Made by a program: the position numbers and the translations under genes | Shown: positions 8,623 through 17,429 of the stretch, one piece after another | Numbering within the stretch: the stretch's first letter is position 1 | Layout of the letters: each line of letters begins with the position of its first letter | The notes under the pieces: generated by a model | The model's database searches: none | What the model saw: only the letters and a program-made list of their open reading frames with translations | Told to the model about the DNA's origin: nothing | Source: Actinomycetota bacterium | GTDB lineage: Bacteria > Actinomycetota > Thermoleophilia > UBA2241 | Length of the DNA stretch: 64,000 bases | Assembly (NCBI GenBank): GCA_012514235.1 | Contig: JAAZAR010000134.1 | Span: 1 to 64,000, forward strand | Direction: 5' to 3'

Positions 8623-10092
8623 TCATTTCACGCCGAGTTCGCTCTCGGCACCCACGATAATCGAACGAAGTTCTGCTGCGACCGTCTCCGGTAGCGGCGT
8701 GGGCTCATGGGTCTCGAGGATGCGCCGCGCCTCGAGGACCGACCGGTCGTAAAGGCTCGTCGCGCCCGCGGCGGTCCACTCCTCGCGGACCCGCCGGTCG
8801 ATGAGCTTCGTGGAAGACTGGCCGCGCATGCCCGCGTAGGTGTCCTCGTGACTGAGGAAGTCGTTGAAGGGGCCGATCTCGTGGATCACGTCCACGGCGA
8901 GAGTCCGGTCCGTCACCGGGATGCCCGGCACGCAGAACTTGACCATGCGCGCGAACTCGGCGTCCATGACGAGCTGCGCGTAGTCGATCGTGACGCCCGA
9001 CTCCAGCATCCCCAGCCCGTAGATCAGGTTGGCCCCTGCCAACGCCGGCAGCAGGCTGGTGATGGTCTTCTCGTGGCCGGATTGGGCGTCAGCCAGCTTG
9101 GAGTCGCCCTACGCACCGGCGACCCAGCTGGGCAACAGGTAGAAGCGGGCGAGGCAGGCGACCCCCGCGCCGATCATGCCGCACTCGGGACTGCCGACCG
9201 AGGCGCTCGCGAAGCGCAGGTCCATGGCCGTGGTCGAGGACCCGTAGATGACCGGCGCACCGCGCTGCGTGAGCTGCGCCAGGGTGATGCCCGCCAACAC
9301 CTCGGCATTGTGCGTGACGAGCGTGCCGGCGAGGTTGACCGGCGAGGAGCCGCCGGCCATCGCCATGCTGAGCACGTTGACGGGGACACCGGCCCGCGCA
9401 CCCTCGATGATGATCTCGCAGGCGTCCTTGACGAGCTTGAGCGGGCTCACCGGGCAGGTGAGGAAGCTGAGGATGGGGCGGCGGCGCAGCGCCTCCGCCC
9501 CGCCGGCGATGGCCTGCGCCATCTGGATCATCTTGCGGGCGCAGAACCCGCTGAGCGGCCCGATCGTCGCGTGCTTGGTCGTGTTGCTGAAGATCGCCTC
9601 GGCGTTGTGCAGCGACGCCGTGTCCGGCGGCACGTCGTGGGCGCCGAGCGGCCGTTCCACCACGTCGATCTCCGGCAGCGCGTCGATGATCCTCGTGCAG
9701 TCGGCGACGTCCTGCTTGCGGCTCTCGTGCAGCTCGCCGGTGTAGGGATCCACGACCTGGATGCCCTCACCGAAGTTCGTGAACCCGACCCGGCCGTCCT
9801 CGAGCACGACGTCCCTCGCCGGGTCGCGGCCGCAGAGCACGAGCGTGCTGGGCGCCGAGCGGACGGCGTCCTCGACGAGGTGCGCCGGCAGGCGCACCAC
9901 GTTCGTCCCGCCGTCGACCTCGGCGCCGGCGACCGCGAAGGTCTCCCGGGCTTCCTCGTCCTCGACGAAGACCCCCGTGCGTGACAGGACCTCGAGCGTC
10001 GCAAGATGGATCTCGCGCAGCTCGTCCTCGGTGAACACCTCGAGACGGAAGCCTCCGCTTGTGCGCGCACCAGCGCGCGGGTTCCTGATCAT
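8623..10092 (-). CDS. mttB: Trimethylamine methyltransferase MttB with in-frame TAG (predicted pyrrolysine) at 9111-9109
   Basis: Two same-frame ORFs (10092-9109 and 9042-8623) separated only by TAG: ...LPSWVAGA[TAG]GDSKLADAQSGHEKTITSLLPALAGANLIYGLGMLESG...; 490 codons in total, matching full-length MttB; RBS GGAGGTGG. Confidence 0.92.
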
Positions 10093-10116
10093 CGTCCACC
10101 TCCCCGTGTGGGCAGC

Positions 10117-10145
10117 GGCCGGGTCGCGCCTCGCGCGACCCGGCC
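10117..10145 (-). promoter_or_regulatory. GC-rich hairpin between mtbB and mttB
   Basis: Perfect 13-bp inverted repeat GGCCGGGTCGCGC-CTC-GCGCGACCCGGCC. Confidence 0.5.
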
Positions 10146-10162
10146 AGATGCGAACGCCCGCA

Positions 10163-11566
10163 TCACGCCGTGACGCCGGCGCCGGTGCGCTCCTTGAAAC
10201 GCTCGACGCAGTTGATCGGCACGTCGAGCGCCTTGGCGATGTTGAACTTGGCCTCGATCTGGTTGGCCTGCCACGGCTGGCTGATCGCGTAGCTGTGGAT
10301 GCGGCCGAACCCGAACTCGTTGCGGACGTCCGTCATGACGACCGGGTCCGAGAGGTCGAACGGCGTGACGCCGAGCTTGTCGGCGACGTACTGCTTGGCT
10401 TCCTTGAGGCGCATGCCCCGAGTCATCTGCATACGGGCAACCAGATCTCCGCCTGCCCGGATACCGCCGATGCTCGCCGCCTGCGCGTGGGCGTTGTGCA
10501 TGCCATGCGGATCGCCCGACCCCACCTACAACCCGTCGACGTGGAGCAGCTCGGTGAACGCCTTGGCCGAACGGCACACGGCGTCGGCCGGAGGATGCAC
10601 GAACATCGGCACCGCCCCGACGCCCATGCCCGCGTTCGGGTGCACCGGGATCTCCGCGACTTCCATGCACGGCTTGATCAGAGCGATGGCGCGGGCGATG
10701 TTCCACGCCAGGCTCTTGCCGGTGTTGACGTTGACCACCGGCCCGAACATCGTGGCGCCGGCCTCCTGGGCCAGCAGCAACTGGTCTTTGGGCCACAGGC
10801 CGGCGAGCCGCTTGCCGCCCCATTCCAGCTCGCCGTGCATGCCGAGCACGAACTCGCCCGCCATGCCGAGCTGCACGCCCATGTCCGGGTACTTGTCGCG
10901 GATGATCCTGGTCGCCTTGAGCGCCGCCAGGAACTCGGGGTCGCCGGAGGCACCGGTGGTGTCCCAGTCGATCGCGTCGGCGCCGGCCTCCCACTGCGAA
11001 TCGGCCAGCTTGACCATGTCCGAGACCGCCATCTCGACGGCCTCCTCCTCGGCGGCGCGAGCCTCCTCGATCCTCCCGAGGGGAAGCAGCTCGTTCCAGT
11101 TCTCGCAGGGGCCGTCGGGCTTGGAGTAGAGGCCCAGGTTCGGCATGACGCCGTACTGCAGCGGGGCGATCGTGCAGAGCTGCGCGTCGTGCATGTACTG
11201 GGCCTCGTAGGCGAGGATCGTGCGGACCACCTTGAGCGAGTAGTCGCCGACGCAGAGCTCCAGCAGGTCGGCGCCCATCCACTGCTCGTAACTCTGCAGG
11301 TCCTGGATGCGCGTGGCGTGGGTCTTCATGCCCGTGCCGTCGCAGGACAGCACGATCTCTTCGCCGACGTCGACGCCGATGAAGCGCGCCGGTGAGGCGT
11401 AGATCTCGAGGAGATGGTCGATCTCGCCGTCGGTCAGCGGCGGCACCTTGGCCCGCTTGGCCGCCGCCTCGGATCCGGCGATGAGATCCGCGCGGATCTC
11501 GCTGCGCGTCATCTCGGTGAAGGTGCCGTCGCCCATGCGCGTCGGCACCCGTGGCTCCGTCGTCAT
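10163..11566 (-). CDS. mtbB: Dimethylamine methyltransferase MtbB with in-frame TAG (predicted pyrrolysine) at 10528-10526
   Basis: Two same-frame ORFs joined across one TAG: ...FTELLHVDGL[TAG]VGSGDPHGMHNAHAQAASIGGIRAGGDLVARMQMTRGMRLKEAKQYVADKL...; 468 codons in total; MtbB motifs. Confidence 0.93.
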
Positions 11567-11585
11567 ACGCTCCTCCCAGCGGCGA

Positions 11586-11612
11586 GTGCCGGCGCGCCCC
11601 GCGCGCCGGCAC
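11586..11612 (-). promoter_or_regulatory. GC-rich hairpin in mtbB 5' leader
   Basis: Perfect 11-bp inverted repeat GTGCCGGCGCG / CGCGCCGGCAC, 5-nt loop, just upstream of GGGAGGAGC RBS. Confidence 0.5.
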
Positions 11613-11630
11613 TAATCAACCGGTCAATTA
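11612..11630 (-). promoter_or_regulatory. Putative TetR-type operator in mtbB promoter
   Basis: TAATTGACCGGTTGATTAG (minus strand), imperfect palindrome, 17-nt exact match (ATTGACCGGTTGATTAG) to 27378-27394. Confidence 0.65.
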
Positions 11631-11636
11631 GCTGTC

Positions 11637-11666
11637 ACTACACACCGAGGCCGGGAGCTGTGTCAA
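11637..11666 (-). promoter_or_regulatory. Putative sigma70-type promoter of mtbB operon
   Basis: Minus strand TTGACA - 18 nt - TGTAGT immediately upstream of the operator. Confidence 0.5.
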
Positions 11667-11675
11667 GCAGACCGG

Positions 11676-12212
11676 TCAGCCCTCGTCGGCGAGGACGTCG
11701 TCCGGTACGTCCAACGGTCCGCGCCCGACGTCCTCACCCTCCCACTCGAAGTTGGTCGTGTCGGTCCGCAGGATGTGCCACGTCTCCGTGTGGGCGATCC
11801 CCTCGATCTCGTTCAGGTCCTCGTTGAGGAACCGGTAGAGCGCCTCGTTGTCGGGGAGGTGCACCTCGATGAGGATGTCGAACGAGCCCGTCGTGTACCC
11901 CACATAGGCCACGCTCTCCATGGCAGCCAGGCGCGCACCGACGCCTGTGCCGTACCCGCGGTTCACCCGGATGCCGACCATCACGTCCACCGGGAGGCCG
12001 ATGGCCGCCGGATTGACGCCGGTCCACGGCAGGATCGCGCCGTGCCTGACCAGACGGTCGACGCGGTTGCGGACGGTGGGCTCCGACACGCCCACCACGC
12101 GTGCGATGCTCGCGAAGGAGCGGCGGGCGTTGGGGCGCAGGAGTTTAAGGATGCGCCGGTCCAGGTCGTCCATCTCGACGGTGCCGAAGGGAGCCTGACC
12201 CCATCTGATCAT
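11676..12212 (-). CDS. Lrp/AsnC family transcriptional regulator
   Basis: MDDLDRRILKLLRPNARRSFASIARVVGVSEPTVRNRVDRLV HTH plus RAM domain; RBS GAGGAGG before ATG 12212. Confidence 0.9.
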   Translation of the reverse strand: MIRWGQAPFGTVEMDDLDRRILKLLRPNARRSFASIARVVGVSEPTVRNRVDRLVRHGAILPWTGVNPAAIGLPVDVMVGIRVNRGYGTGVGARLAAMESVAYVGYTTGSFDILIEVHLPDNEALYRFLNEDLNEIEGIAHTETWHILRTDTTNFEWEGEDVGRGPLDVPDDVLADEG

Positions 12213-12281
12213 GCGTCTCCTCCTCACTGTGTCGTGGCGTGTTGATCGTGCCGGCATGCGGTGCGTCGGCGTCCCCCGATG

Positions 12282-12301
12282 ACTGCGGTTCACAACGCAG
12301 T
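12282..12301. promoter_or_regulatory. Inverted repeat in divergent lrp / mttB-like intergenic region
   Basis: ACTGCG-GTTCACAA-CGCAGT. Confidence 0.35.
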
Positions 12302-12449
12302 ATCGCAGATTTGCCTTGAGAAGCAACAGTGAAACCGGCCAATCGCCTTGCGAACACAAGCCTCGGGGAGTACAGTGCCGTCGGCGGCCGGGTCCGGGAG
12401 GGGGCCGGCCGCGATACCGGAGTCAACGACCGGACGGCGGGAGTCAGTG

Positions 12450-13898
12450 ATGAGAGCGCGCACGACGTGGCTGGTTGAGGAGGAGAAGAGCCGGATCGTC
12501 GACCAGGCGATGGAGCTTCTCGAGAGGACGGGCATGTGCTTCGCCGGATCGGCGGTGCTGCCCGAGCTGGCGGCGCGCGGCGCGCGGGTCGACGAGCAGA
12601 GCGGTCTCGCGCTCCTGCCGCGCGAGCTGGTCGAGTGGGCGCTCGCGCAGTGCCCGAGGCGCGTCGTCTTCGCCGGTGCGGCGCCCGAGAACGACGTCGT
12701 GCTCGACGAGGGCGAGCCGTTCCATTTCGCGCCGAGCGGGTGCGCGGCCAAGACCCTCGACCACCGCACCGGCGAGCGCCGACCGAGCACGCTGCAGGAC
12801 CTGCGCGAGACCACCGGGCTCAACGACGAGCTGCCGAACCTCGACGTGATGTGGCTGCAGGTGGCGGCGACGGACGTGCCGCTGGAGCAGCGTGAACTCG
12901 TGGAGTACTTCACGCTGCTCACCGAGACGCGCAAGCACGTCACGTTCGTCGATCCGCCGAGCGACCCGGCGGCCGTCGGTCGCATCTGCGAAGTGGCGGC
13001 CGGCGACATGCAGGCGTTCCGCGAGAGACCGCGGATCTCGACGGTGCTCACTGCAGCTTCACCGCTGCAGGTCGACGGAGCGGCGCTCGACCGCCACATC
13101 GCCCTCGCGCGTCAGGGCGTGCCGGTGAACGTCTACACCATGGCCATCGCCGGAGCGACCTCGCCGGTGACGCTCGCCGGCTCGGTCACCCAGGGCGTCG
13201 CGGAGTTCCTCGGCGCCGCCACGGCGCTGCAGGTGGCGGCTGCCGGCTCACGCCTCGTGTTCTGCTTCGGCACGGGCGTCCTCGACATGCTGCAGACCAC
13301 CTTCTCGATCGGCAGCCTCGAGAGCGCCCAGATGGCGGCCATGGCCGCCGAGGTCGGGCACTTCATGGGCGTGCCGACCCTGCACCCCGGCATGTCCACG
13401 GACGCCAAGCATCCCGGCTTGCAGACCGGGTACGAGAAGGCCCTCAAGCTCGCCGCCGTGTGCAGCGCCACACCCGATCTGGTCACGGGCTGGGGCCTCA
13501 TCGACTCGCACAACACCATGTACCTGCCGCAATCCGTCGTCGACAACGAGATGGCCGGCATGATGCGTCGGCTGTACGGGACCGTGGAGGTGTCCGACGC
13601 CACCATCGCGGGCGAGAGCATCTCGAGAGTCGGTCCGGGCGGCGGCTTCCTCGGCGAACGCGAGACGGCCAAGCGCATCCGCGCCGGCGAGCACTACAGG
13701 CCGACGGTGTCGGACCGCCTGTCCTACGAGAAGTGGGTCGAGGCGGGGACGACCGAGAACGACGCCGCCGCAGCAGTCGTGGAGCGACTTCTTGCGCGCC
13801 ACCTCGAACGGCCGTGTCTCGCTGCGGACATCATCGATGAGCTCGCCGCCGTGTGCGGCGTGGACGAAGAGCTGCGGCGCCGCGCCCTGCGGGACTGA
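12450..13898 (+). CDS. MttB-family methyltransferase-like protein, no TAG
   Basis: EEKSRIVDQAMELLERTGMCF; YEKALKLAAVCSATPDLVTGWGLIDSHNTMYLPQ; C-terminal VGPGGGFLGERETAKRIRAGEHYRP. Confidence 0.88.
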   Translation: MRARTTWLVEEEKSRIVDQAMELLERTGMCFAGSAVLPELAARGARVDEQSGLALLPRELVEWALAQCPRRVVFAGAAPENDVVLDEGEPFHFAPSGCAAKTLDHRTGERRPSTLQDLRETTGLNDELPNLDVMWLQVAATDVPLEQRELVEYFTLLTETRKHVTFVDPPSDPAAVGRICEVAAGDMQAFRERPRISTVLTAASPLQVDGAALDRHIALARQGVPVNVYTMAIAGATSPVTLAGSVTQGVAEFLGAATALQVAAAGSRLVFCFGTGVLDMLQTTFSIGSLESAQMAAMAAEVGHFMGVPTLHPGMSTDAKHPGLQTGYEKALKLAAVCSATPDLVTGWGLIDSHNTMYLPQSVVDNEMAGMMRRLYGTVEVSDATIAGESISRVGPGGGFLGERETAKRIRAGEHYRPTVSDRLSYEKWVEAGTTENDAAAAVVERLLARHLERPCLAADIIDELAAVCGVDEELRRRALRD

Positions 13899-13938
13899 CC
13901 CACGCGGCGCCCCACGACCCGGCACGAACGGAGGACCC

Positions 13939-14859
13939 ATGACGCTCAGGATCGGCTACATCGGGCTCGGCGCCCTCGGCAGGCACCTCGCCGGCAGCCT
14001 GCTCAAAGCCGGCTTCCCGCTCACCGTCTACGACATCGACCGCTCCTGCGCCGCCGAGCTCGAGAAAGCCGGTGCCACCTGGGGAGGGTCCGTTCTCGAG
14101 ACGGCGCGCAGCTCGGACACGGTCATCACCTGCCTCCCTTCGCCCGAGGCGGTCGACACCGTCGTCGGCGGGGAGCGGGGAGTGCTCGAGGGCCTCGCGC
14201 CGGGCGGCACCTGGATCGAGATGAGCACCAACGATGCGCACAACATCCAGCTGCTCGCGGCGCGGGGGGCGGAGAGGGGCATCGAGACGCTCGAGTCGCC
14301 GGTCACGGGCGGCGTGCACCGCGCCGCGGCCGGCATGATCACCGTGCTCGTCGGCGGCTCCCGCGACGTCTACGAGAAGCATAGGCCGGCGTTCGAGGCC
14401 ATGGGCGGCAAGGTGTTCTACGTCGGCGAGCTCGGCAAGGCGTCCGTGATCAAGGTCATCACCAACATGCTCGCCTTCATCCACCTCGTAGCGGACGGCG
14501 AGGCGCTCATGCTCGCCAAGCAGGGAGGCGTGGACCTCGGGCTTGCCTGGGAGATCATCAAGGCCAGCTCGGGCAACAGCTTCGTGCACGAGACGGAGGG
14601 CCAGCTCATCCTGAACGGCAGCTACAACATCAACTTCACCATGGACCTGGCCCGCAAGGACCTGCATTTCGCGCACATGATGGGACGCGAGTGGGGCGTG
14701 CCGCTGGACCTTGCGAGCGTCACCGAGCAGACCTTCGCGCGCGGTCGTGCGACGTACGGCGGCGACGCGCAGTCCACGATGATCGTGAAGCTGCTCGAGG
14801 ACGCGGTCGGCGTCGACCTGCGCGCGCCTGGATTCCCCGACGAGCTCCAGCCCGAGTGA
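13939..14859 (+). CDS. NAD(P)-dependent 3-hydroxyisobutyrate dehydrogenase-family oxidoreductase
   Basis: MTLRIGYIGLGALGRHLAGSLLKAG; ESPVTGGVHRAAAGMITVLVGG; GELGKASVIKVITNML. Confidence 0.88.
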   Translation: MTLRIGYIGLGALGRHLAGSLLKAGFPLTVYDIDRSCAAELEKAGATWGGSVLETARSSDTVITCLPSPEAVDTVVGGERGVLEGLAPGGTWIEMSTNDAHNIQLLAARGAERGIETLESPVTGGVHRAAAGMITVLVGGSRDVYEKHRPAFEAMGGKVFYVGELGKASVIKVITNMLAFIHLVADGEALMLAKQGGVDLGLAWEIIKASSGNSFVHETEGQLILNGSYNINFTMDLARKDLHFAHMMGREWGVPLDLASVTEQTFARGRATYGGDAQSTMIVKLLEDAVGVDLRAPGFPDELQPE

Positions 14860-14978
14860 TGCAGACGCCGGGTCGGCAGGAGCGCTCGGGGCCGTGACGA
14901 CGGCACCGCGTGCTCACGGGACATCCTGCCGCTAGCCCAGTCTGCGACGTCACACGACAGACAGAAATGCAGCCATCG

Positions 14979-15012
14979 AGCCGTGCGACGACACGAAGTT
15001 CTTCGCACGGCT
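14979..15012. promoter_or_regulatory. Inverted repeat upstream of SDR/kinase operon
   Basis: AGCCGTGCGA - 14 nt - TCGCACGGCT. Confidence 0.45.
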
Positions 15013-15039
15013 TGACTTGACGAACATCCCGCCAAATAC

Positions 15040-15060
15040 TCCGGGCCCGAAGGGCCCGGA
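15040..15060 (+). promoter_or_regulatory. Strong 5'-leader hairpin before SDR gene
   Basis: TCCGGGCCC-GAA-GGGCCCGGA perfect 9-bp stem, 22 nt upstream of GTG start. Confidence 0.45.
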
Positions 15061-15082
15061 CACGCAGCCGAAGGAGAGACCC

Positions 15083-15916
15083 GTGAAGAGCAGCCACCGT
15101 AACGAAGCTTCCGAGCGGGGCGCCGATGCGGCGCCGGTCTCCGGGATCGGCGACTTCTCGATGGACCACTTCTCCCTCAAGGGGAAGAAGGCCATCGTCA
15201 CGGGCGGCAACACCGGCCTCGGACGGGCGTTCACGGTGGCCCTGGCGACGGCCGGCGCCGACCTCTTCGTGCCCAGCATCACGGACGACGACGGCACCAC
15301 CGGGCCTCTGGTCGAGGCGCGCGGGGGTCGGTACGAGTTCATAAAGGCTGACGTCACGCGGCCCGGCGCGCCCGCCGAGATCGTCGCCGCATGCGTCGAC
15401 CGGCTCGGCTCGCTCGACATCCTCGTCAACAGCGCCGGCGTCTGCCCGCTGGCGAGCGTGCTGGAGTTCGGCCGCGAGCAGTGGGACGCGACCGTGGCGG
15501 TCAACCTCACGGCCGCCTTTGAGATGGCGTACGAGGCGGCCAAGACGATGGTCCCGCAGGGTTCCGGCAAGATCATCAACATCTGCTCGCTGTTCTCGTT
15601 CCTCGGAGGGCGCTGGTCGTCCGCCTACGCGGCCACCAAGCACGGGCTCGCCGGCTTCACCAAGGCCTACGCCGACGAGCTGGCCGAGTCCGGCATCCAA
15701 GTCAACGGCATCGCGCCCGGCTACTACGCCACCGACATCACCACCGCCACGCGCAGCGACCCCGTGACCAACCAGCGCGTACTGGACCACATCCCGGCAG
15801 CGCGCTGGGGCGACCCTGCCGACCTCATGGGCGCAACCGTCTTCCTCGCGAGCGCGGCATCCGATTACGTCAACGGCCACATCCTCGTGGTCGACGGCGG
15901 CTACCTCGTCCGCTAG
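15083..15916 (+). CDS. Short-chain dehydrogenase/reductase (KduD-like)
   Basis: GKKAIVTGGNTGLGRAFTVALA, YAATKHGLAGFTKAYADELA; RBS AAGGAGAGA; ends in TAG. Confidence 0.85.
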   Translation: MKSSHRNEASERGADAAPVSGIGDFSMDHFSLKGKKAIVTGGNTGLGRAFTVALATAGADLFVPSITDDDGTTGPLVEARGGRYEFIKADVTRPGAPAEIVAACVDRLGSLDILVNSAGVCPLASVLEFGREQWDATVAVNLTAAFEMAYEAAKTMVPQGSGKIINICSLFSFLGGRWSSAYAATKHGLAGFTKAYADELAESGIQVNGIAPGYYATDITTATRSDPVTNQRVLDHIPAARWGDPADLMGATVFLASAASDYVNGHILVVDGGYLVR

Positions 15917-15930
15917 GGAAGGCTCGCGAC

Positions 15931-17382
15931 ATGACACACCGCGACACGACCAAGCCGGGCAAGTACCTGATCGGGATCGACGAGGGCACGCAGAGCGCCA
16001 AGGTCGTCGTCTACGATCTCGACGGCACCATCGTCTGCCAGGGGCGGCATGTCCTCAGGCCGTTCAGCAGACCGGAGCCGGGGATCGTGGAGCATCCCGA
16101 CGACGACCTCTGGGACGCCCTCGCCGCCGCCAGCCGCGAGGCCATGGCGGCGTTCCCCGGGGACCCGGTGGAGATTCTCGGCGTGGGGCTTTGCACGATC
16201 CGCTGCTGCAAGGCGTTCATGAAGGCGGACGGCTCCCTGCTCCAGCCGGTGATGAGCTGGATGGACGCGCGCGCGTACCAGCCGTGGCTGCCCGACAGCC
16301 CGGAGCTGGCCTGGGCGACCACGTCGTCCGGTTACATGACCCACCGGTTCACCGGCGAGTTCCGCGACAGCGCCGCCAACAACATCATCCTGCAGTGGCC
16401 GATCGACACCGACACGTGGCAGTGGGACCCCTCGCTGTACGACGCGTTCAACATGCGCCCGGAGCTGCTCGTCGAGCTCCAGATGCCGGGCGACGTGGCG
16501 GGGTACGTCACGCCGGCGTGCGCGGCGGCGACCGGCATCCCGGAGGGCCTGCCGGTCGTCACCACCGCGAACGACAAGGCGGTGGAAGCCCTTGGCACCG
16601 GTTCGCTCGGCGAGTGCACGGCACTCATCTCGCTCGGCACGTACATCGCCTCCATGGTCCACGGACACGACAACCGCAAGGACCCGAAGGAGTTCTGGAC
16701 CAACTTCGCCTGCGTGCCGCACAAGTACCTGTACGAGAGCCACGGCATCCGCCGCGGCATGTGGACGCTCAGCTGGTTCCTCGACCTGCTCGGCCCCGAG
16801 ATGGCCGAAGCGGCCGCCGAGGAGGGCCTGTCGCGCGAGCAGTACCTGGAGCGGGAGGCCGAGGAGACCCCTCCGGGGTCCGACGGCCTCCTCACCGTCC
16901 TGGATTGGCTCGCGCCCACCGACCACCCGTACCGCAAGGGCATCATGCTGGGCTGGGACGCGCGCCACACGCGCGGGCATGTGTACAGGTCCATCCTCGA
17001 GGCCATCGCCCTCACCATGAAGACCTGCGTCGACAACATGGCCCGCGAGCTCGGCGTCACGCTCGACGACATCGTCGTCTCCGGCGGCGGGTCGAGCAGT
17101 CCGCTCTTCATGCAGATCTTCTCCGACGTCTTCGGCATCCCGGCGCACCGCACGGTCGGCGCGAGCGGTGCAAGCCTCGGGTCGGCCATCTGCGCCGCGG
17201 TCGCCACGGGCGCCTACCCAGACTTCGAGACGGCCGCCGCGCGGATGGCCGGTGCGCGCGAGACCTTCGAGCCGGACCTCGCGACCACGGCCCTGTACCA
17301 GCGCGTGATCGACCATGTGTACACGCACATCCGCTCGGCGACCGACCCGATCCTCGAGCGCTCCTTCCCCATCTTCCGGTAA
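15931..17382 (+). CDS. FGGY-family carbohydrate kinase (xylulokinase-like)
   Basis: YLIGIDEGTQSAKVVVYDLDG; GGGSSSPLFMQIFSDVFGIP; GASLGSAICAAVATGAYPDF. Confidence 0.88.
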   Translation: MTHRDTTKPGKYLIGIDEGTQSAKVVVYDLDGTIVCQGRHVLRPFSRPEPGIVEHPDDDLWDALAAASREAMAAFPGDPVEILGVGLCTIRCCKAFMKADGSLLQPVMSWMDARAYQPWLPDSPELAWATTSSGYMTHRFTGEFRDSAANNIILQWPIDTDTWQWDPSLYDAFNMRPELLVELQMPGDVAGYVTPACAAATGIPEGLPVVTTANDKAVEALGTGSLGECTALISLGTYIASMVHGHDNRKDPKEFWTNFACVPHKYLYESHGIRRGMWTLSWFLDLLGPEMAEAAAEEGLSREQYLEREAEETPPGSDGLLTVLDWLAPTDHPYRKGIMLGWDARHTRGHVYRSILEAIALTMKTCVDNMARELGVTLDDIVVSGGGSSSPLFMQIFSDVFGIPAHRTVGASGASLGSAICAAVATGAYPDFETAAARMAGARETFEPDLATTALYQRVIDHVYTHIRSATDPILERSFPIFR

Positions 17383-17429
17383 CCTCCGCCCGAGCCGCAT
17401 CCACCCATGAGACCCGAGAGGTAGACGAC

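Noticed and set aside
9040-9111. A PYLIS-like stem-loop just 3' of the mttB and mtbB TAG codons
   Set aside because: Only short weak pairings were visible by eye (for example GGCG...CGCC), not distinguishable from background; not claimed.
8623-11566. Reading the split mttB and mtbB as frameshifted or decayed pseudogenes
   Set aside because: Each has only one interruption, it is TAG, the frame is unchanged, both halves are intact, and the position fits the family Pyl site in two unrelated families.
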